Shown piece by piece: positions 33,545 through 40,918 of a stretch of 40,918 nt of DNA. A model generated the notes under the pieces. It was not told the DNA's origin and ran no database searches. It saw nothing but the letters and a program-made list of their open reading frames with translations. The DNA lies in contig NW_019773659.1 of assembly GCF_001039355.2 (NCBI RefSeq), positions 480,504 to 521,421 on the forward strand, written 5' to 3'. The DNA is from Lingula anatina (lineage: Eukaryota; Brachiopoda; Lingulata; Lingulida; Lingulidae). Within the stretch, counting starts at the first letter, position 1. Each line of letters opens with the position of its first letter. Made by a program: the position numbers and the translations under genes.

Positions 33545-34330
33545 CCTGTGATCGTGTCATGCCCTGTCATTATGTCACGCATTCAATGAATCCATGGAGA
33601 AAAGATGAACCGTGGATGTGTGTAACGTTATCAGTTAAGAATCAAGCTAACGTGTGTTGTTGTTTCTTGTCCTGTCACTGAGTTACGCATTCAATGATTT
33701 TTTAAAAGAAAAGATGAACCGTGGACGTGTAACGTTATCAGTAAAGAACTAAGCTACACGTGCTGTTGTTTCTGGTCCTGTCAATGAGTCACGCATTCAA
33801 TGATTTTTTAAAAGAAAAGATGAACCGTGGACGTGTAACGTTATCAGTAAAGAACTAAGCTACATGTGTTGTTGTTTCTTGTCCTGTCACTGAGTCACGC
33901 ATTCAATGATTTTTTTAAAAGAAAAGATGAATCGTGGACGTGTAACGTTATCTGTCAAGAATCAAACTACATGTGTTGTTGTTTCTTGTCCTGTCACTGA
34001 GTCACGCATTCAATGATTTTTTAAGAAAAGATGTGTAACGTTATCTGTTAAGAATCAAGCAACGTGTGTTGTTGTTTCTTGTCCTGTCACTGAGTCACGC
34101 ATTCAATAATATTTTGGAGAAAAGATGAACCGTGTATGTGTAACGTTATCAGTTAAGAGTCAAACTACACGTGCTGTTGTTTCTTGTCCTGTCAATGCAA
34201 CACGCATTCAATGAAATTTGGAGAAAAGATGAACCGTGGATGCGTAACTTGATAAGTTTAGAATCAAGCTACAAGTGCTGTTTTTCCTTGTCCTGTCATT
34301 AAGTGACGCATTCAATGTTTTTTTTTTGTT
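33545..34330. repeat. ~105-bp tandem array, about eight units
   Basis: The core GTCACGCATTCAATGA recurs at 33574, 33682 (GTTACG), 33788, 33894, 34001, 34094, about 34199 and 34303; periods are mostly 104-108, one 93. Each unit contains AAAAGATGAACCGTGGA, GTAACGTTATC and TTGTTTCTTGTCCTGTCA. The same block is single-copy within the ~757-bp units at 22410 and 30255. Confidence 0.9.
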
Positions 34331-35446
34331 TTTTTTTTTGGAAAAAAAAGATGGACCGTGGATGTCTTTTTTTACGGTGAAGCATCCGATCTCTTTACAA
34401 CGAAAAATTAATTGAGCAAATTGCATGTTAATTAAGCAAAGCCCTTCAATACCCATACAAAGTCATCCTTTTCCCAAGCTGGAATACTTATATAAAATCT
34501 CTTTACTGATTTGCACTGTTTAAGTTGGCTTTTATTTATTTATCTATTTTTTTTCTTTTTTTCTTTTTTTTCTTTTTTTTTTGGGGGGGGGGGGCTTAAG
34601 GTTTTTATTCACATAGAGTAAGGGAATTCTATTTTACTAAATATTCCAAAAACATACAAAACGAAATATTGGTGCATTCAAGTTGCACTTTGCCAAGAGA
34701 ATATGGTATGTTTGCTTTTACTTAAGCATATGCATGTACATGTATACATGTATATACATTGTACGTTTAAAGGATGCAAGGGTTTTTGTTCTTCATTTAA
34801 TCAAGACCGTCTATTTATAAGCATTGGAATAGTGGACATTACACAGTGCAGGCCTGTAGTCAGCAATTTTAAAGGAGGGGATTCTTTTTCTGGAAAAATG
34901 AATATTTAACCATTAAACGTTCATGTATCTAGATAATTTTTTTTTTGCCCAAAGCAGATCTTTTCCCTGCAAAAAAGGGCGGTTCCTTCGAACACCACTC
35001 CCACCCCCCTCTCCCCTCCCCCAACGGCTATGGGCTTGCAGTTCACTGCTTTTGTACCGGCAGCGTTATTTTCGTCCTGTTAGCTACTGCGTTACGTTTT
35101 TCGTCCGAATTGGACATCGACGATGAAGTTTGCACAAGACAACACGCCATTTAGTCTGATAACAAGAACGCAGAGAGTAGTTAAAGTCTGTAGAACAGTG
35201 GTACAAAGAAAATGGTTTTTAACTGTCTAACCATTTCAAACTAAATTGTTGAAATATGGTTAGACTAGGTAAAATGCGGCGTACTTCCAAATAAATCAAA
35301 ATATCATTCTTTTAAAAATAAGTGAAAGAAATAATTAAAGAAGTAAACTTCAAAAAATTCTGCATGGAAAGAATCTACTGTATACCGACCCAATGTCACA
35401 TATCATATAACAGCAGAATTAATCGTAGACCTCATTCCCACAGACA

Positions 35447-35803
35447 CTACCGGTCCACGTGAATCGACCCAAATCTGCAGGGACTTACTGCGTGCAATGA
35501 CTTTATTACAGATTTAACAACACATTTGGTGACATACACTGTATCACCTCTAACACACTGACACTTCAAACCCTTGAAGACACACCGTGAGACCTTTATA
35601 TAGCCAGAATATAAATTCACAATGAAAACAAACAAAAACGTATTGCACTGCTCGACAAAGTCGTAAGTTAGAAGCTGAGCTTCATAGACATTTTTGCCTC
35701 TTGGAAGAATACCAGACTTGAGTGGATGCATGTTCTTAATTCGAAAAAACGGAAGATATATGGATATCCACACGGGTATTTCTTTTCTGTACCACAGGAG
35801 CAT
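35447..35803 (-). CDS. Unidentified 118-codon open frame
   Basis: It begins with a real ATG (context AACATG) and ends in TAG. It has six cysteines, including KCQCVRGDTVYVTKC, and a hydrophobic stretch (TFLFVFIVNLYSGYI). I recognise no domain and see no splice sites or neighbours that help. At this length in AT-rich DNA chance is quite possible; listed so it is not overlooked. Confidence 0.2.
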   Translation of the reverse strand: MLLWYRKEIPVWISIYLPFFRIKNMHPLKSGILPRGKNVYEAQLLTYDFVEQCNTFLFVFIVNLYSGYIKVSRCVFKGLKCQCVRGDTVYVTKCVVKSVIKSLHAVSPCRFGSIHVDR

Positions 35804-36678
35804 GTTAGATATGATTTTCAGAATACAAATTAATGTTTAAAACGATTCAAATGTGTGGTGTGATAATTTCTCGACAAAAAGACTTAACATGTATACACAT
35901 ATAAAGTATCATGTCTCCTTATAACTTGTGTCTATTCCGCAGTGAAATTATCTCCTGCAGGCGGTGTGGCACTCTTTAAATGGTCGGACGCTTTTCTGCT
36001 AGAATTAGCATAGATATTAAATTTTCATCTTCTTTTAACTTTACCACCATTACATCTTCGTGACAAAAAAAAATAGTTCACAGCTTCACGATCTAAAAAT
36101 CTTGATCGCAGGCAATGGCTTAGGCGAATAAAATAGATGAATAAATTGATTTCTTCAGTAATAAGAGGCAAAACACTCAACTGGATTTCAGTCTCATTGG
36201 GACACATTGCTCAACCCATGGAGGGGTGGGGTTGTCGTGTCCATTCTATATAACTTTTCTGAGTATTATTTCTGATACTATGATTTTACGTAAAAAATAA
36301 ATAAATAAATTGGTTTTAACCTAACAGCAAATTGTTTTGCAGAATGACAGTAGCATGCATTACCAATGCGGTATGTTGAAAAACGAGCTACATGTATGTA
36401 ATAGCTAACAGCCATAGTCAGCGAGGTTAATGTCATTTAAAGGAGCATTAACACCGAGCGGTTGCCACGTACACCTAGCTGACGAGTGGAAAATGTGACT
36501 TATGTCATGGTGGGTTGTTATTTTATAGAATTCATTATGCTGTTCTTACATCACTGTCTCAATTTTTTTTTTTGGCAAATAAGACATTTTTTTTTTTTTT
36601 GCAAGGCGGTAGGCTACAGGTGTTATGGTAGCCTCTATCTGAGAGGTTCGATCAACCTGTTGAAAATGTATAGGTACT

Positions 36679-36725
36679 AGACTCTGATAAAAAAAAAAAA
36701 AAAAAAAAAAAAAAAGACTCTGATA
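36679..36725 (+). mobile_element. Poly(A)-only insertion flanked by an 11-bp duplication
   Basis: AGACTCTGATA at 36679-36689 and again at 36715-36725 enclose about 26-27 A. This is the pattern of an extremely 5'-truncated retroposed insertion. Confidence 0.6.
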
Positions 36726-37402
36726 TACTGAAACAGTTGTAAGTCTGGATTTTGGCTGTTGGAAGAAACCATCTTTGTGGCTTTGAGAGCACTGCAATAC
36801 ACAGCTGATGGGAATCTTTGCTGGTCGGATTGAGAAGGCAACGCCCAGATGAAGTAGTAGGCTTTCACGTGTGTCGTGCAGTTATCCACCACGGCTGATC
36901 CCTTAAATTTTGTCCTTGACGTCCACCGTGGAGCGTTGCGAGAATAGAAAATCGCTGGCCAAAGGATGTATTAGTGCACAACGCGGAGATGTAGACATTG
37001 TGTAGACATCTTGATGTGGCAGAGGTCCGCAGAAGAGAGTGGGTCAATTCTCTCATCTATTTCCCGTCAAGCTCAGAGCGTCATACTATATACCTTTTTT
37101 TATACCCCTGATGAATTAATTTGTACTTGAAAACGCTTGATTTAACTACGCCACTAGCAATTTTATGACTGCATTTCATTAAAATGATCAGCGCAAGCAG
37201 GCAAGTACCACGCGCAGTATCAATCGTGGTCAGCATCCTACTGCAGTCTTTCTGCGAAAAACGTGAAACCGAGCGGTGGACATTAAAAATGAACAGAAAT
37301 GCTTTGCCATCCCACACTGGCAGACATTGAAATGGATATTGATATTGTTGTGACGTCGGGCTGCTACGCGTTGCAGCACCTTTCTGAAGGTTCCTGGCAG
37401 AT

Positions 37403-38677
37403 TTGATGCATGAAGGAATTTACCGACGGAGACCCAATTTTATACGAAATAGTACTAAAATGGCGACCATTTCAAACACTTTTGGATGTTTTTTATCAGC
37501 AGTTTCTATTTTGTCGTTGGTGTATATAATGTTGTATTTGAACATACGATTGACAGGAAGTGTCGGTTTTGTAAAATATTTTGTAAATTACATGAATACA
37601 GCGACACCAACTGAAGACAGGGATGAGACGTTATTATTTGAAGGCGCAGACCAAAACAGCACGAAGGGAAAATACGTCACTTACGGCGCATCAATAACTA
37701 AAATTCACAAATACGGCTTTTATTTGCCGTTGACTTCTCTTCTGTGGGCAAAGCAAGGGTTCCGGTCGGTGATTGTAATGACAGGGGATCCAACACTGTG
37801 GCGAAGAGATCCAGTTCTCAACGTAATACTGGAACGACTGGAACAAACCCGCGCCCGAGTCTTATTTGTACCAACTGCGGACGAGGCAACCACCGTGGCT
37901 TTAAGCCAAGTGTTACGTCTCTACGTTTCCACACTCGACCACACGTTAAAAGATGAAGATTTTCTCATCACAAGTGATGCCGACTTGTGGGTTCACAAAA
38001 CACACCTTCTTCAGCCTCAACCACGTATGGTTATCACGAACAGTTACTGCTGTGGACGTTTCAACCAGCTTGGAAAGAGTTACCGTATGTACCCGATGGG
38101 TAACATCGGTTCTCCTGTGGCATTATGGCGAATGCTTTTTCCAGACTTGAACAAGACAATAGACAAAGAACAAATGAGCCACCAGTCTCAAGCCGGAGAG
38201 ACTAGGCAAAGGCTAGCCCAAGACAAAGGGATGCACATTCCCCTCATCGTCAGTTACCCGAACAAGACAGGAACAGCGATTTCTGAAACACTGCGCACCG
38301 TTGCATTAAAATTGAAAATTAAATACAATGACTGGTACCTCGACCAAAAGCTCGCCAGCATTCGAATTGGTGACTGGATAAATACTTTAGACAGTGAACT
38401 TCGGAAAGAATTTTTCAAAGAAATTCCGAGGACACCACACGGCTTTCGAGCAGATCGAGTTGATAAAGGAATTTTGGCGTTTAATAAGAACGAAACGGTG
38501 ACATTCACACCTCTGTATGACGCTCATCTTCCGGATCGCGGGTTTTACGCGCACATATGGATGAACAACCGTTCTCTCCTTAAAGCGCTATTAAATCCCA
38601 TTCAATTAAAATGGGCTGACGATTACAGAGAGCAATTTCTCATTGCTTTGAATAAGACTGGTAAGCAAGATCACTGA
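37403..38677 (+). CDS. Type II membrane protein with DxD motif, glycosyltransferase-like
   Basis: 424 residues from 37403. The ATG at 37460 (AAAATGGCG, strong context) is the likelier start and gives 405 residues (MATISNTFGC...). A single hydrophobic segment (FLSAVSILSLVYIMLYL) follows at once, then a Ser/Thr/Asn-containing stem, giving a Golgi type II layout. The lumenal part starts KYVTYGASITK, has FYLPLTSLLWAKQGFRSVIV, and then LITSDADLWV with Asp192-Ala-Asp194, a DxD in the place where nucleotide-sugar transferases bind a metal. Further on are NSYCCGRF, YPMGNIG and DYREQF. I recall similar unnamed proteins in marine invertebrates but no assigned reaction. The gene is a single uninterrupted exon; several sequons (NST, NKT, NET, NRS) fit a lumenal domain. 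A glycosyltransferase-like role is inferred from topology and DxD only. Confidence 0.72.
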   Translation: MMHEGIYRRRPNFIRNSTKMATISNTFGCFLSAVSILSLVYIMLYLNIRLTGSVGFVKYFVNYMNTATPTEDRDETLLFEGADQNSTKGKYVTYGASITKIHKYGFYLPLTSLLWAKQGFRSVIVMTGDPTLWRRDPVLNVILERLEQTRARVLFVPTADEATTVALSQVLRLYVSTLDHTLKDEDFLITSDADLWVHKTHLLQPQPRMVITNSYCCGRFNQLGKSYRMYPMGNIGSPVALWRMLFPDLNKTIDKEQMSHQSQAGETRQRLAQDKGMHIPLIVSYPNKTGTAISETLRTVALKLKIKYNDWYLDQKLASIRIGDWINTLDSELRKEFFKEIPRTPHGFRADRVDKGILAFNKNETVTFTPLYDAHLPDRGFYAHIWMNNRSLLKALLNPIQLKWADDYREQFLIALNKTGKQDH

Positions 38678-40918
38678 CACGTCCATCTATTTCTGGTCGT
38701 GCTTTCTGAAGATTGAAAAAAATGTTGAATTTAAATTCAATTTTAATCAGAATTTGAATTAATGAACTGAATTAGGGGAATTTACCTCGATTTGCTGGAC
38801 ATGTTAATTTTGAATATATCTATGCAACAGTTCCGTTTTAATATGTATCATATAATTTTACGTATTTTCTCGATCTCAAACAATAGAAGCCTAGATAACA
38901 TTTGCCATTCGACGTCTGTACGGTGCTGGCATACTGCCCCAAGCTCTTTTCCGTAGCGTCTGGTCAGTGGTAGTCGGTGACCCTGCAAATCGAGCGGATT
39001 CACGGCCTCTGATGCCTCTGCGATTTTGTCATGATAACATATATGACAATTAAAAAAATCGCAAGCCCGTAGGCTGTAGAATTATGGTCTTTGCCTTCCA
39101 CCTTTGGTGGTTTTAGAAGGCATAACAATAGTCCAGGTGTTTAAAGCTTATTGTAATTCACATGAATTTCAAATAATTGTTTTTTTAATCCCGACCACAT
39201 ATGTGAGAAAATCGTAGGGGGCTGCACCGACCACATATCAATCTTCAAGGAAACCGCACGGGAGGCGCACAGCAACTGTGCTGAGACTGAAAGGGCTCCG
39301 TACGATCACTTTTCAACCGAAAAAACTATTTTTTCCTTTTTTGACCTCAAGGTCATGTCCTAGAAATGGCACGTAATGTAAACGTAAACGTACTCGCCGC
39401 GGCCAATTGCTACTTGCATCCACTGAAAATCGTATACATTCTATTGTCGGCCTACAGTGCCCTTGACAAATACAGTATCAGCTAACGTATGCCTTCAGGA
39501 TTTTGGTTGGTGTTAGAAAGCCACGCATGTTGTTGTTTGTCACGTGAATGTTAAAATGCCATAATGATTTCCCTAGTATTGGACATTTCCTGTCTGTACA
39601 AAAGCAGCCAAAACCATGCTAACGCATTTGCATGCCGACCATAAAACGTTCCATACAGACTATTCTACCTATATGATAATTCGTTTACTGCTTCAAGCAA
39701 GTGATAAAAATGTTCTATGCTTTTTAATGGTTTATGTTCTCTTTGTGTATCCACATTAAATTTTTTCGATAAGGAATAAAACGAGACTGAAGGCTCTGCG
39801 TGACGTCACACGAGACTAGAAAACGGTGAGGGCGAGCCTAGCCTTTTTGCAGTAAGGGTGAAACTATGCACTGGATAAAAAGCAGAATATGGTGAATTAT
39901 TTGGTTGCGCAATAAATGTCATTCGACAGAACTGAAAAAAACTAGATAAAAAATACACATATATACCTGTGTAAATGTTCTTTTAACTATCTATAAACCC
40001 ATTCTAGAGTTCCAAATTTATTATCATTACATGACCGTCACTCCATTTTGAGAGCAAATTACCAGTAGCCCAGGTATCAAAAGAACTTCATTAACAACGA
40101 TTTTGAAAATGGCCTACCCCGAAGATTCATAAAAAAAAGAAATTAAAAATGTTAACATTACCTTACCCCCTGATGGAGCAAATGACATACTGCTTTCCCA
40201 TTAAAAGGCGCACCTCTCTTTTTATGTGCTTTTATTGCTCTTGGACCATTTTCCCCCCTTTTGCTTGAAGATCATTTTGTACTTTGAAACAAAAATAACA
40301 ATACTACAACCATTTGAAAATCATTTTAATGAATTTTGTTCTAAGCATTTTTTATCATGTTTCATACAATTTAAGCAAGATATCCTTACTATTATCGTTA
40401 TTTACATAAATCTTAAATTAGTTCATCCCCGACTTGTGCACGTATTCAAACACTCCTACACAATACTACAATGCTATACCAACTACTTGATGAATGGTCT
40501 CCTAAAAAACCTACATTTTCTCAAACAAATTTGAATTTTTCTAAAACCTATCGCCGCAAAAAGCGCACTTCTGTCACGCGTTGAAGTTCCGTCAAGCGCA
40601 TCTTACATACAGGCAAACACAACGAGGAATAGACATTTATACAGCACAACAAATTTCAGTATTTTTTTCCTTACACACCATGGGATTTTAATACCCAAAA
40701 CTGTTCATACAATAACAAAAATAAGCCCGCTTCGCCAGTTTTAAAGTAACCGGCTTTTTAGGTTCGTAATGTTATAGTAGCTGGCACTTGTCACAGTATA
40801 TCTAGGTGACATAAAAAAAAATCCATATTTTTGCAATTAATATTAGGTCTTAAGGCGTCTTGTATGCCGGTAATGATATGCAGTCTACATATTTATAAAG
40901 ATGAATTTCACCTGCAGC
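38678..40918. other. Gene-free right end
   Basis: No coding sequence recognised. AATAAA at 39775-39780 could serve the gene at 37403, though it is 1.1 kb from the stop. TGACCTCAAGGTCA (39342-39355) is an everted pair of nuclear-receptor half-sites. A 102-codon open frame at 40226 is AT-driven and not protein-like. Confidence 0.6.

Larger units (their letters stand above)
34390..37402. other. Gene-poor stretch
   Basis: It holds T-rich then G-run sequence at about 34540-34593. A minus-strand open frame (35447-35803) I cannot identify is listed separately, and a poly(A) insertion lies at 36689-36714. The right end should contain the promoter of the gene at 37403; no TATA box is obvious. Confidence 0.6.

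Noticed and set aside
37081-37317. 78-codon minus-strand open frame upstream of the glycosyltransferase-like gene
   Set aside because: No recognisable domain and composition like surrounding non-coding DNA.
40226-40534. 102-codon open frame
   Set aside because: AT-rich, no domain, no splice context.

Overview
This is a bilaterian animal nuclear genome window. The genes have GT-AG introns, microsatellites and decayed transposons are frequent, and there is no bacterial-style gene packing. One gene encodes an axonemal dynein-assembly factor, so the organism has motile cilia. The somatomedin-B/cysteine-rich receptor-like gene and the lineage-specific sulfotransferase and glycosyltransferase-like genes fit a marine invertebrate. 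I favour a lophotrochozoan such as a mollusc, brachiopod or annelid, but a non-vertebrate deuterostome cannot be excluded from sequence alone.

Layout. (1) 196-7708, minus strand: DAW1 (WDR69/ODA16), twelve exons that join in frame with GT-AG borders to give 404 codons plus one base. Only the short last coding exon lies beyond the left edge. (2) 7709-10460: gene-poor, with a candidate shared-type promoter, a 100-bp direct repeat and a perfect hairpin. (3) 10470-11786, plus: a sulfotransferase-family protein in one large exon. (4) 12247-14928: a repeat-rich zone holding a hAT-like MITE, a ~960-bp foldback element, a TATA box followed by a hairpin, and a decayed Gal3ST fragment. (5) 15800-17071, minus: an intact galactose 3-O-sulfotransferase (Gal3ST family). 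(6) 17173-20770: no gene seen. (7) 20784-22850: three tandem copies of a ~757-bp unit, one of them split by a MITE. (8) 23237-27689, plus: a secreted or membrane protein with a signal peptide, a somatomedin-B domain and cysteine-rich ectodomain, and a second exon. The two visible exons do not join in frame. (9) 28183-34400: further copies of the upstream unit (one split by a LINE 3' end), a Harbinger-like MITE, two minisatellites, and a decayed piece of the receptor-like gene's second exon next to a ~105-bp tandem array. (10) 37403-38677, plus: a type II membrane protein with a DxD motif, probably glycosyltransferase-like. (11) 38678-40918: no gene seen.

How the genes relate. DAW1 is a conserved ciliary gene with no obvious functional link to its neighbours. 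The remainder is accessory animal DNA. Two carbohydrate-type sulfotransferases and a glycosyltransferase-like protein may act in glycan synthesis in the Golgi. The receptor-like ectodomain gene appears to be part of a local duplication history that left promoter-proximal repeats and a dead exon behind. I see no complete novel multi-gene system. The strongest leads are the receptor-like gene with its frame conflict and missing seven-helix domain, the duplication trail around it, and the unnamed glycosyltransferase-like and sulfotransferase-like genes.
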